Source: Nitrospiraceae bacterium
GTDB lineage: Bacteria > Nitrospirota > Thermodesulfovibrionia > Thermodesulfovibrionales > Dissulfurispiraceae
NCBI GenBank assembly: GCA_003170655.1
Contig: PMYY01000159.1
Coordinates: 1 to 11,901 of the forward strand
Reading direction: 5' to 3'
Length of the DNA stretch: 11,901 nucleotides
Of the stretch, positions 5,415-11,901 are shown piece after piece; position 1 is the stretch's first letter, and each line of letters begins with the position of its first letter. A model generated the notes under the pieces. That model worked only from the letters and a program-made list of their open reading frames with translations. It did not search any database and had not been told where the DNA came from. The position numbers and the translations under genes were made by a program.

Positions 5415-7019
5415 CTATTCGCCCCCCTTTCCCGGAAGTGGTTCAGCCCGGAGGTTAGTCTCTCTCTCCTTTTCACCCTTCATGACTAGGGCATTGGCAA
5501 CAAGTTCGTGAGTACCGGTAACCCTGACTCCCGGCACCCAGTAATCCATCAGCGGAGGCAGTGTGGCCCTGTCGATAGCGCAGATGTTGGCAAGCATGTT
5601 CACGCCATGTTTGTCGTGCACATGTTTAACCGCATTGGCCCTCGGGAACCCTCCCCTCATCCTTAACTCCATGTCTTCGCTGGCATTCAGTCCTGACCCG
5701 CTCCCGCAGCAGAAGGTCTGCTCGCGGATTGTATCCTCAGGCATTTCATGGAAGTGATTGCAGACGTTCTTTATTACATAGCGCGGCTCTTCAAAGAATC
5801 CCATTCCCCTCGCTGTATTACAGGAATCGTGATAAGTGACGATCAGGTTATCATTCCTGCTTGGGTCAAGTTTCAGCTTTCCGTTCTTGATAAGGTCGGC
5901 CGTAAACTCAATTACATGTACCATCTTGGTCGACTTCGCGTTCTCGAACTTGGTTCCGGTAATAGGCGATACCGGTTGCTCAAGAAAATCTGCCGGGCCA
6001 TTGAAGGTGTCCATATACTGGTGCAGGACCCTCCACATATGTCCGCACTCGCCTCCGATTATCCACTTTACACCCAACCTTTTGGCTTCGGCGTATATCT
6101 TGGAATTCAGCCTTTTCGCCATTTCCATCGATGTGAAGAAGCCGAAGTTGCCGCCTTCAGATGCATACGTGCTCCAGGTGTAGTCGAGGTCGAGCTCGTG
6201 GAATAGCATAAGATATCCCATGGCCGTGTATGTTCCGGGATCAGCGAAGAGGTCGCCTGAAGGAGTAACGAATAGTATCTCCGCACCCTTCCTATTGAAG
6301 GTCGGCTCTATCTTGACGCCGGTAATATCCTTGATGTCGTCAAGGAAGAATTCTATGCTGCTCTTTATCGTGTGGGGCTCGAGTCCGAGATGGTTACCCT
6401 TCATGTAGCAGTTTGCAGCAGGACCTGTAATCCACCCGATATTGAGACCTAGCAGGTTCATTAGTTCTCGTCCGATCATGGTGATCTCAGCCTGGTCGAT
6501 GCCGTAGGGGCAGAAAAGCGAGCATCGGCGGCATTCGGTGCACTGGAAAAAGTAGTACCACCACTCCTTTAGCACATCGACAGTCAGTTCACGCGCACCA
6601 GCGTATTTGCCGAATATCTTTCCGCCCGGCGTGAAATAATAACGGTAAACCGACCTTAATATCTCGGCCCTTACTACCGGCATGTTCCTGGAATCGCCGG
6701 AGCCTAGAAAGAAGTGGCACTTGTCGGCGCAGGCTCCACACCTTACGCAGACATCCATGAAGATGTGGAAGGAGCGATACTTCTCAAGACGCTCCTTGAT
6801 ACCATCAAGGACCGTCTGTTTCCAGTCCTGAGGGAGCTTCCAGTCCTCTTCAGCCGGGGACCAGTCCCTTGCGTTGGGCAGTTCAAGTACCTTTAGGTCC
6901 TTTGCCTTAGCGCCATGGCAGTACATTCCCGGCCTGATATCGATCGGGAACTGAGACCAATGCTTCTTCGGCTCAAGATCTATTTTTGATAGTTGTTCTG
7001 GTTTAGGGATCTTTGCCAT
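5415..7019 (-). CDS. dsrK: DsrK, HdrD-like catalytic subunit of DsrMKJOP
   Basis: This 534-residue cytoplasmic Fe-S protein is related to heterodisulfide reductase HdrD. Two cubane motifs lie at Cys91/94/97/101 (CVRCGACADKC) and Cys160/163/166/170 (CTECRRCSLFC, then PYG). The C-terminal CCG domain has Cys400 (HDSCNTARG), Cys437/438 (FCCGSGSG) and Cys480 (NICAID). The last motif reads CAID, so the second cysteine of the usual CxxC is Asp483. Another CCG-type remnant is GGECGHMW (Cys325). DsrK is the site that reduces or oxidises DsrC trisulfide/disulfide and pairs with the cytochrome b DsrM. AAGGAG sits 6 bases before the ATG, and the dsrM stop is 3 bases before it. The 534-residue length is normal for the family. 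Confidence 0.95.
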   Translation of the reverse strand: MAKIPKPEQLSKIDLEPKKHWSQFPIDIRPGMYCHGAKAKDLKVLELPNARDWSPAEEDWKLPQDWKQTVLDGIKERLEKYRSFHIFMDVCVRCGACADKCHFFLGSGDSRNMPVVRAEILRSVYRYYFTPGGKIFGKYAGARELTVDVLKEWWYYFFQCTECRRCSLFCPYGIDQAEITMIGRELMNLLGLNIGWITGPAANCYMKGNHLGLEPHTIKSSIEFFLDDIKDITGVKIEPTFNRKGAEILFVTPSGDLFADPGTYTAMGYLMLFHELDLDYTWSTYASEGGNFGFFTSMEMAKRLNSKIYAEAKRLGVKWIIGGECGHMWRVLHQYMDTFNGPADFLEQPVSPITGTKFENAKSTKMVHVIEFTADLIKNGKLKLDPSRNDNLIVTYHDSCNTARGMGFFEEPRYVIKNVCNHFHEMPEDTIREQTFCCGSGSGLNASEDMELRMRGGFPRANAVKHVHDKHGVNMLANICAIDRATLPPLMDYWVPGVRVTGTHELVANALVMKGEKERETNLRAEPLPGKGGE

Positions 7020-7022
7020 TTC

Positions 7023-8012
7023 TTACTCCTTTTCTACTGGCAAGCCAGCCTGTTTCATTTTCTCCCTGAAGTCGTCTTCATACTCTTGGTATGTATGGAC
7101 ATGAACAGGGTAGTTCCACGGGTTTATATGCCTGACCATGCGGCTGTTGTTGGCCAGGTTCCTCGTCGGGCTCATGAATACTCCCCCCAGGTGCATGAGC
7201 TTGCTGAAGGGAAAATAAGCGAAAAGCGCGCTTACGAGGAAAAGATGAATATAGAAGATTACCCCTATTGAGCCTGGTGCGACGGGCTGAAAGCTAACGA
7301 GCCCCATCGCCACCTGCTTTACGCCGACAATATCAACCCTGATGAAATACCTCATCAGGATGCCGGTTGTTCCTATTGCGAAGATTAATAGGAGCGGAAA
7401 ATAGTCGGCTGCAATAGAGATGAACCGTATCTGTGGCATTATGACCCTGCGAATAAACAGATACGTAACTCCCAGAATAAGAGTCAGGTCCGTAAGGTAG
7501 ACCAACGGGACCCCTACCTGGAAAAATGAATCGAGAGCTTCCATGATCTTGATTGGCAGAGGAACACTCACCATGAAGAACCTGAAATGCCTGACCAGCA
7601 CGATGAGGAAAGACCAGTGGAAGATAAGCCCGAAGAGCCAGAGCAGCTTTTCAGAACCGTAAACCAGCTTTCCATGTTTCAGCTCGGATTTCGTGTTCCT
7701 GAAGAGCGAACGGAACAAGAGAACTTCGAGGAGCATCCTGCCTATAACCCATATGGTTGTAGGAGGGCTGTCGAGCTTGTTTTGTTTAATCCAGGGGAAG
7801 GAATATCCCTGGCCGCCTGTAGTAGGGATGTGGAAAGGAACGGGTGAACGTCCCCATTTCACGACCTTGTATACGAACCCGCCGATAAACGCGAGAAAGG
7901 CCGCATAGGGAACGATGGCCCCGAAGAGGAAATGCAGGTTCAATCCCTTCACCCCGATAAAGGCCAGCCCTATTAATGCAATGACCGCCGCAAAGGAAAA
8001 CGCGATACCCAT
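7023..8012 (-). CDS. dsrM: DsrM, NarI-like diheme cytochrome b subunit
   Basis: This 329-residue membrane protein has about five to six hydrophobic segments and the NarI fold. The haem b ligand pattern is intact: His132 and His142 are 10 apart, and His256 and His274 are 18 apart, the same spacings as the four haem ligands of NarI. DsrM exchanges electrons with menaquinol and with DsrK on the cytoplasmic side. The C-terminal tail (about 280-329), rich in charged residues, is cytoplasmic or membrane-edge and may contact DsrK. The ATG at 8012 directly follows the TAA of the upstream RsbRD-domain gene with no gap; GAGGTAAAGTAA is the ribosome site, so coupling is likely. Confidence 0.94.
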   Translation of the reverse strand: MGIAFSFAAVIALIGLAFIGVKGLNLHFLFGAIVPYAAFLAFIGGFVYKVVKWGRSPVPFHIPTTGGQGYSFPWIKQNKLDSPPTTIWVIGRMLLEVLLFRSLFRNTKSELKHGKLVYGSEKLLWLFGLIFHWSFLIVLVRHFRFFMVSVPLPIKIMEALDSFFQVGVPLVYLTDLTLILGVTYLFIRRVIMPQIRFISIAADYFPLLLIFAIGTTGILMRYFIRVDIVGVKQVAMGLVSFQPVAPGSIGVIFYIHLFLVSALFAYFPFSKLMHLGGVFMSPTRNLANNSRMVRHINPWNYPVHVHTYQEYEDDFREKMKQAGLPVEKE

Positions 8013-8591
8013 TTACTTTACCTCTTTCGTCTCATTAATGTTTGTATTTTCGCCTTTGTCGCTGCTACCCCGGTCTTCAGTTTCGTCCGGTGTCTCGGTC
8101 AGCAGATTCGACTTTTTCAGCAACCAGAGTGTCCTGTCCCTCAATTCGTTGGCCTTGAGGTCATACAATTTCTCCCTGCATTTCATAAAGATATCGAAGC
8201 TAAGAAGAGCGAGTATGTCGATCTTTGACTCCATTTCATCCAGTTCACTTCGAAGAGTACTTTCCCGAAGGTCGGATGAAATTGCGTCCCGGATGATCTT
8301 TTTGAGCAAAAAGATGAAATTTACGGCCTGAGAAGGGCTGAAATCCTGAACGGCCCTGACCCTGATGATGGAATCGAGAAAAGGAGCGATCTCAGAGGGG
8401 TCGGCATCGAGGAGAAGTCCGTCAAAAATGTCCTGGATGCCCTGGGAAGCAGTCTGCCCGATAGGGTTCCCAAATCCGCCTTTCCGCTTAAGGAATTCGG
8501 CTGTGTCAGCAGGATATGATTCGATTATACAGTCGAACCACTTTTCGATGATTGATGATCGCTGCTTCTTGAGCAGGTCCTTCAAATTCAA
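8013..8591 (-). CDS. RsbRD N-terminal domain protein, dsr-operon-associated regulator
   Basis: This 192-residue, entirely helical protein matches the N-terminal domain of RsbRD-type stressosome proteins. It begins with LKKQRSSIIEKWFDCIIESYP (6-27), has the family's FGNPIGQT turn (40-47), and carries RVRAVQDFSPSQAVNF (77-92). The C-terminal STAS domain of true RsbR proteins is missing; instead there is a disordered, acidic tail rich in Thr, Glu and Asp (164-192). It abuts dsrM with no gap, so it is the first gene of the dsrMKJOP operon and probably a sensor or small adapter linked to the complex; its role is unknown. The start is TTG at 8591, supported by GGAGGTTCTAA in front; the nearest upstream ATG in frame runs straight into a stop. 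Helix content argues against a membrane protein. Confidence 0.85.
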   Translation of the reverse strand: MNLKDLLKKQRSSIIEKWFDCIIESYPADTAEFLKRKGGFGNPIGQTASQGIQDIFDGLLLDADPSEIAPFLDSIIRVRAVQDFSPSQAVNFIFLLKKIIRDAISSDLRESTLRSELDEMESKIDILALLSFDIFMKCREKLYDLKANELRDRTLWLLKKSNLLTETPDETEDRGSSDKGENTNINETKEVK

Positions 8592-8628
8592 TTAGAACCT
8601 CCCCATGAGAATCGAAATCTTGCGAGGG

Positions 8629-8652
8629 CGAATGAAAATAAATTATCATTCG
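8629..8652. repeat. Inverted repeat upstream of the RsbRD-dsrMKJOP operon
   Basis: CGAATGA (8629-8635) and TCATTCG (8646-8652) form a perfect 7-base inverted repeat across a 10-base A/T-rich centre (AAATAAATTA). It lies 38-61 bases upstream of the TTG start of the RsbRD gene, where an operator or an mRNA 5' hairpin would be expected. No convincing -35/-10 pair was identified around it. Confidence 0.4.
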
Positions 8653-8744
8653 GATTCAATAACATAGAAAATTGATGCAAAGACAAGACAGGCCCCCCAA
8701 CCTTTTTGCGATTCTCTTTCATTACGATGTGCTGTTTTGAAGTT

Positions 8745-8778
8745 GTGAGATAATCCGCCACACGGCGGACTATCTCAC
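8745..8778. promoter_or_regulatory. Long hairpin between dsrC and the RsbRD-dsrMKJOP operon
   Basis: GTGAGATAATCCGCC (8745-8759) and GGCGGACTATCTCAC (8764-8778) form a 15-bp stem around a 4-base ACAC loop. The single non-pair is a G-U wobble on the minus-strand transcript. It starts 20 bases after the dsrC stop. There is no T tract after it on the minus strand (AACTTCAAAAC follows), so it is not a standard intrinsic terminator. Given that dsrC is often far more abundant than dsrMKJOP products, it could be a 3'-stabilising or processing structure that uncouples expression of dsrC from the downstream genes. Confidence 0.6.
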
Positions 8779-8798
8779 CAAAGATACCTTCAAGCTGA

Positions 8799-9134
8799 TT
8801 AGACGCAACCAGTCGGCTTCGGAAGTCCCGCATATCTGCAGGCCTGCTTCGCCGGTCCATCCGGGAAGAGCTCATACAGGTATTTCGTGTTTCCCTTTTC
8901 AGGACCCATAACCTTTCCGATCTCTTTGACGAGGATCTTGATCATCGGAGCGATCTGGTACTTGGCATAGTAGTCCCTCAGGAAGTTGATAACTTCCCAG
9001 TGTGCCTCGGTAAGGTTCATTCCATCTTGCGTGGACATGAATTCACCAAGTTCTTTTGTCCAATCATCGAGATTGATGAGATATCCGTCCTCATCAACTT
9101 CGACTGACTTTCCAGAAAACTCAAGTAAGGGCAT
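8799..9134 (-). CDS. dsrC: DsrC, sulfur-carrying substrate protein
   Basis: This is a 111-residue DsrC/TusE-family protein. The flexible C-terminal arm is complete, with both redox cysteines: penultimate Cys110 and Cys99 in KQACRYAGLPKPTGCV, giving the C-x10-C spacing of true dissimilatory DsrC. In the sulfite reductase reaction Cys110 carries the sulfur, and a trisulfide forms with Cys99 before DsrMKJOP reduces it. Other family marks are the N-terminal VDEDGYLINLDDW (13-25) and HWEVINFLRDYY (45-56). It has a strong AAAGGAGG ribosome site and its own upstream spacer (9135-9280). The TusBCD/TusA cassette would use the same Cys110 as acceptor. Confidence 0.97.
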   Translation of the reverse strand: MPLLEFSGKSVEVDEDGYLINLDDWTKELGEFMSTQDGMNLTEAHWEVINFLRDYYAKYQIAPMIKILVKEIGKVMGPEKGNTKYLYELFPDGPAKQACRYAGLPKPTGCV

Positions 9135-9171
9135 TTGTGCTACCTCCTTTCAATTTAAAAGTTTTTGCTGA

Positions 9172-9210
9172 ATTATATATTTTCTATAATTCCGTATACG
9201 CAACTATACG
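9172..9210 (-). promoter_or_regulatory. Putative dsrC promoter region with a CGTATA dyad
   Basis: On the minus strand TATAAT (9177-9172) is a perfect -10 hexamer, about 38 bases before the dsrC ATG. No good -35 lies at 16-18 bases. Instead a perfect dyad CGTATA-N6-TATACG (9193-9210) occupies that position, and its left half is part of the palindrome CGTATACG (9193-9200). This arrangement, a strong -10 with a dyad replacing the -35, is what one expects of an activator-dependent promoter. The surrounding spacer (9135-9280) is otherwise very A/T-rich and carries no gene. Confidence 0.45.
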
Positions 9211-9280
9211 AGTGTTCAAAAATAATATAGACTTATCTTCGGGGTCAAATTAAATAATATTATAAAAACATTTGCCATTC

Positions 9281-10306
9281 TTATTTAATCGCCTCTCGTG
9301 CCAATTCTGCGACTGTCGTCTCAATCAGGGCACCACCGGAATAGATCCGTAACCCGCTTGAATCTTTAGCTAATTTACTCAAAATCCCCTCTTTCCCTTG
9401 AAAAGTAAGCTCTCCTGCCAGCAGAGCAGTGTAGCCCCTGACCGTTGCATTCGGGTCATTTGCAAGGTCTTTGAGCTCGTTCGAGCCCGCAGGGATGAGG
9501 TCCGGTCTTACACCTGCCACCCGCACCATGGCCCATACGGCACCGGGCCTGAAACTCGGTTCTTCACGGTTGGACCAGAGTATTGGGACTATGTCCCCGA
9601 ACTCATCGGGATCGCTCCTTATGATCTCCCCAAGGATCTCAGGGGCACTCCAGCCGATTCCCCCTGACTCATCACTCATTGACCAGAGCAGCTTACGCAC
9701 AGTCTCCCTGACGACATCGAGACGCGTTGTTCTCAACTCGCGCGCAACATGGCCCATTGCGTCGATGGCGCGCCATGTAAGGGTATCCTCCTTATCGTAA
9801 GAGAATGAAGTAAGCCATTTGATGACATTCTTGTCCTTCAGGGCAAGTTTGCCTACAACCTCGGGACGTCCATTTTCAAGGAAATATCGCACTTGGTCCT
9901 TGAGTTTCATCCCGGCAACGGCAGGATCTTCCTGTTCGTCGCCCCTTTCAGGGGTCTGATTTTCGACTTTCGCACACTCATCGGGCCTGCCCATTTTGAT
10001 GAAAATAAGTCCACCGGCCTTCATATTGAGGCCTTTGGCCGATATCCTGCTATGGCTCTTCAGATCGTAACTCATCTCCTTCATATCATAGCTGTCGGAT
10101 GCTAGCTCGCCGATATTCCAGTCTCCCGTTGCGAGGGCCATGGCGTCGCCGTAGGCTTCGCCGACATTATGTCCGGTCGGATCGCAAACATAAACGGCGC
10201 CGCATTCGCACTTGCCGCTTATGATTTCGACAAATTCAGTCCTGGTGGGTGCAGGCTTAGAGATATATTTGCCGCAAAAAGGGCATTCAGGTGTAAGTTT
10301 GGACAT
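9281..10306 (-). CDS. Zinc-ribbon plus HEAT-like repeat protein, dsrN-coupled
   Basis: This 341-residue protein of unknown function starts with a zinc-ribbon: CPFC (Cys8, Cys11) and CECG (Cys33, Cys35) with Cys41 nearby. About residues 45-110 form a separate segment with no family I recognise. From about 133 onward it is helical with HEAT-like repeats: TWRAIDAMGHVAREL (177-191), LLWSMSDESGGIGWSAPEILGEI (207-229) and PGAVWAMVRVAGVRPDLI (254-271), plus a C-terminal repeat at 277-341. The motif DESGGIGWSAPE and the WRA pattern resemble the 'DVU0298' type of HEAT proteins known mainly from sulfate reducers; that is from memory. The first 20 bases overlap the end of dsrN/cbiA, implying co-translation. 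The start ATG at 10306 has AAGGAG 13 bases upstream, rather far. It may be a scaffold or chaperone for Dsr cofactor assembly (inference). Confidence 0.82.
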   Translation of the reverse strand: MSKLTPECPFCGKYISKPAPTRTEFVEIISGKCECGAVYVCDPTGHNVGEAYGDAMALATGDWNIGELASDSYDMKEMSYDLKSHSRISAKGLNMKAGGLIFIKMGRPDECAKVENQTPERGDEQEDPAVAGMKLKDQVRYFLENGRPEVVGKLALKDKNVIKWLTSFSYDKEDTLTWRAIDAMGHVARELRTTRLDVVRETVRKLLWSMSDESGGIGWSAPEILGEIIRSDPDEFGDIVPILWSNREEPSFRPGAVWAMVRVAGVRPDLIPAGSNELKDLANDPNATVRGYTALLAGELTFQGKEGILSKLAKDSSGLRIYSGGALIETTVAELAREAIK

Positions 10307-11711
10307 TTCTTTTCTTGAACTCCTTTGCTTTTGCGATTACTCCCAGTCCCCATTCAGGGGCGCCGAGGGCATGTATATGTGTATATGTTGCGAGAACATT
10401 CTTATAGCATATGCCGTCCCTCAGGCCAGCAATGCCTTTTCCACGCTTCATGCTGAAGGCCAGCGAAATATCGTCTCGTTCGCGGAACCCCGATACGGAG
10501 GAATAATGAAATTCGTGACCCTGCAGGATCGTTCCAGTCGGATAAAAAGGATTCTCTCCATCGACTTCTACAATGGTGTACCCGTGTGCCTCGGGCCTGG
10601 GCCTCATCTCAAAGACTAATGGAAATATGCCTGCCATCGGGTACCGCTCACCATTCATTATAATCGCTTCTCCGAGGAACATTAGACCGCCGCACTCGGC
10701 ATAAATAGGGAGCCCCTTTTCAGCAGCATTTCTTACAGCATCGCGGAAGGAGGTATTCTGTGCCAGATTAAGCGCATTAGTTTCGGGAAATCCACCTCCG
10801 ATATAGAGCGCGTCGATCTGAGGGAGACCTTTACCTCCAAGGGCATCGATCTCGACAATCTCGGCACCGACTCGTTGGAGTTCTTCGAAATTTTCGGGGT
10901 AATAAAATTGAAATGCTGCATCGCGAAAGACGCCGATACGCACTCCACGGCCATCAATGTCTCTCTGCACAGATACAACCTTACCCGTTCTCTTCTTCTT
11001 GGATGGGTGGGGCAATGGTTCCACCGATCTGGCGATTTCGATGATTTTGGGCATGTCGAGATATTTATCGGCCAGCGTTTCTGTAAATGAAATAACACCA
11101 GCTGCATCTTCATGCTCATGATGCGGGATCAGGCCCATATGCCGTTCCGGCATCTCGCCCTTCTTTAAGCGTGGGATCGCCCCAACCACAAGGACCGTGC
11201 AATATTTTTCGATCGACTCACGGATTATGGACTCATGGCGGCTCCCTGCTATCTGATTCAGGACTATTCCCTTTATTGCGACATCCTTGTCGAAATGCAT
11301 TAATCCCTGGACTACAGCCGCTGTTGTCCTCGTCATCTTGGTGCAGTCGACAATCAATATAACCGGCGCCCTCAAAAGCTTTGCAAGTTCAGCGGTACTG
11401 AACGATCCTTCAGCGTCCATGCCGTCGAAAAGCCCCCTGTTCCCTTCGACGACCGAAATATCACCCTTGAAATGAGAAAGAAAAGAATCAACCACCTTAT
11501 CTTTCGACACGAGGAAAGGATCGAGATTGTAACATGGATGCTTTGCAGCCACCGAAAGCCATCCAGCGTCTATATAGTCAGGGCCTTTCTTGTATGGAAT
11601 AACCGTCAGGCCGTGCCTGGAGCGCAGGGATGAAATGACTGCCAGGGAAAGCGTGGTCTTTCCGCTTCCGCCCCTTGCCCCGGCGATGATGACTCTCGGA
11701 TAATTATTCAT
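10287..11711 (-). CDS. cbiA: DsrN/CbiA-type amidase (cobyrinate or siroheme a,c-diamide synthase)
   Basis: This 474-residue glutamine-dependent amidoligase comprises an N-terminal ATP-grasping P-loop domain (GARGGSGKTT, residues 11-20) and a C-terminal class I glutamine amidotransferase domain. The latter has nucleophile Cys340 in YAECGGLMFLG and a catalytic His in YTHIHALG (443-450). The substrate-side signatures YKKGPDYIDAGW (40-51) and LFDGMDAEGS (94-103) are typical of CobB/CbiA. Next to dsrC and dsrMKJOP, this family is called DsrN and is proposed to amidate siroheme to siroamide for sulfite reductase; it may also serve cobalamin synthesis. It is translated into the overlapping HEAT gene. 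No strong ribosome site precedes the ATG at 11711; TATAAT at 11725-11720 lies so close that a transcript from it would be nearly leaderless. Length is normal. Confidence 0.93.
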   Translation of the reverse strand: MNNYPRVIIAGARGGSGKTTLSLAVISSLRSRHGLTVIPYKKGPDYIDAGWLSVAAKHPCYNLDPFLVSKDKVVDSFLSHFKGDISVVEGNRGLFDGMDAEGSFSTAELAKLLRAPVILIVDCTKMTRTTAAVVQGLMHFDKDVAIKGIVLNQIAGSRHESIIRESIEKYCTVLVVGAIPRLKKGEMPERHMGLIPHHEHEDAAGVISFTETLADKYLDMPKIIEIARSVEPLPHPSKKKRTGKVVSVQRDIDGRGVRIGVFRDAAFQFYYPENFEELQRVGAEIVEIDALGGKGLPQIDALYIGGGFPETNALNLAQNTSFRDAVRNAAEKGLPIYAECGGLMFLGEAIIMNGERYPMAGIFPLVFEMRPRPEAHGYTIVEVDGENPFYPTGTILQGHEFHYSSVSGFRERDDISLAFSMKRGKGIAGLRDGICYKNVLATYTHIHALGAPEWGLGVIAKAKEFKKRNVQTYT

Positions 11712-11901
11712 GACTCTGTATTATAACGGATTGACGCTAGCTATCGCTTTCGCTACATGCAATATCGATATATCAAGAAAGAAATTATATAATCGTACAG
11801 AGGACAATTCGGAAAGGGAGCTTTACATACTTGGCGCAGAAAAAAGGCAGTATGCCGATGGAGTGGTGAACACTTATAAACCTAAAAAACGCAGTTGAAC
11901 T
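11712..11901. other. Right-edge spacer upstream of dsrN, no convincing gene
   Basis: These 190 bases are A/T-rich and lie upstream of dsrN/cbiA on its own strand. They contain TATAAT hexamers on both strands (minus 11725-11720 and 11789-11784; plus 11788-11793) but no matching -35 within 16-18 bases. On the plus strand GGGAG (11816-11820) precedes TTG at 11831 and a short frame that closes at TGA 11867-11869. A 62-codon plus-strand frame (11710-11898) has no recognisable features and no ribosome site. No dsrAB or dsrD sequence is present here. Confidence 0.5.

Noticed and set aside
5414..5476. Longer dsrJ start at 5476
   Set aside because: The extra 21 residues are hydrophilic, lie inside dsrK and would precede the membrane segment; ATG at 5413 has the ribosome site.
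8588..8875. Minus-strand frame across the dsrC 3' end and spacer
   Set aside because: It overlaps the well-supported dsrC arm in another frame and includes the hairpin; no ribosome site or family pattern.
11720..11725. TATAAT on the minus strand as the dsrN/cbiA -10
   Set aside because: It lies 8 bases from the ATG with no -35, so it is unlikely to be the main promoter, though a leaderless transcript cannot be excluded.
11710..11898. 62-codon plus-strand frame at the right edge
   Set aside because: It has no ribosome site and no recognisable motif. Its tail NTYKPKKRS recalls the start of ribosomal protein L34 but meets a stop at once, so a gene call is not supported.
1..11901. CRISPR arrays, tRNA or rRNA genes, insertion sequences
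   Set aside because: No regularly spaced repeats, cloverleaf-like sequence, transposase frame or terminal inverted repeats were seen on either strand.

Overview
This window is a sulfur-metabolism locus from a bacterium with dissimilatory sulfite reductase (Dsr) chemistry. Most of it is one minus-strand block encoding the membrane complex DsrMKJOP, its cytoplasmic sulfur-carrying substrate DsrC, and a DsrN/CbiA-type cofactor amidase. A short plus-strand cassette encodes a complete TusBCD (DsrEFH-like) sulfur relay plus TusA. This gene set fits a sulfate/sulfite-reducing, sulfur-disproportionating or reverse-Dsr bacterium, most plausibly Desulfobacterota or Nitrospirota. The phylum cannot be settled from this sequence, and dsrAB is not in the window.

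Layout from left to right. At 1-212 there is the edge of a WD-rich (FG-GAP/VCBS-like) repeat coding stretch on the minus strand, in a different frame from the end of an alpha/beta hydrolase (124-1026, minus). A 277-base spacer carries a good sigma-70-type promoter (1201-1230) for the plus-strand cassette tusB-tusD-tusC-tusA (1304-2651). A bidirectional rho-independent terminator (2669-2703) separates this from a convergent 2[4Fe-4S] ferredoxin gene (2725-2910, minus), which has its own promoter. Then follow, on the minus strand and read right to left, an RsbRD N-terminal-domain protein (8591-8013), dsrM, dsrK, dsrJ, dsrO and dsrP (to 3043), packed with gaps of 0 to 3 bases or an 8-base overlap. 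Upstream are dsrC (9134-8799), a zinc-ribbon/HEAT protein (10306-9281) and dsrN/cbiA (11711-10287). The last 190 bases hold no convincing gene.

How the parts fit. In known systems TusA hands a persulfide sulfur to the DsrE subunit of DsrEFH, which passes it to the C-terminal cysteine of DsrC. DsrC trisulfide or persulfide is the currency between DsrAB and the membrane complex DsrMKJOP, which links it to the quinone pool and to a periplasmic redox partner. DsrN is thought to amidate siroheme for DsrAB. The window therefore encodes both sides of DsrC's chemistry, the Tus/DsrEFH relay and DsrMKJOP. The direction of flux (reductive or oxidative) is inference and would need dsrAB type and dsrD to decide.

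The less explained parts are the HEAT/zinc-ribbon protein overlapping dsrN, the RsbRD-domain protein abutting dsrM, the rearranged tusB-D-C-A order, several dyads in the intergenic regions, and the frame-shifted repeat fragment at the left edge.
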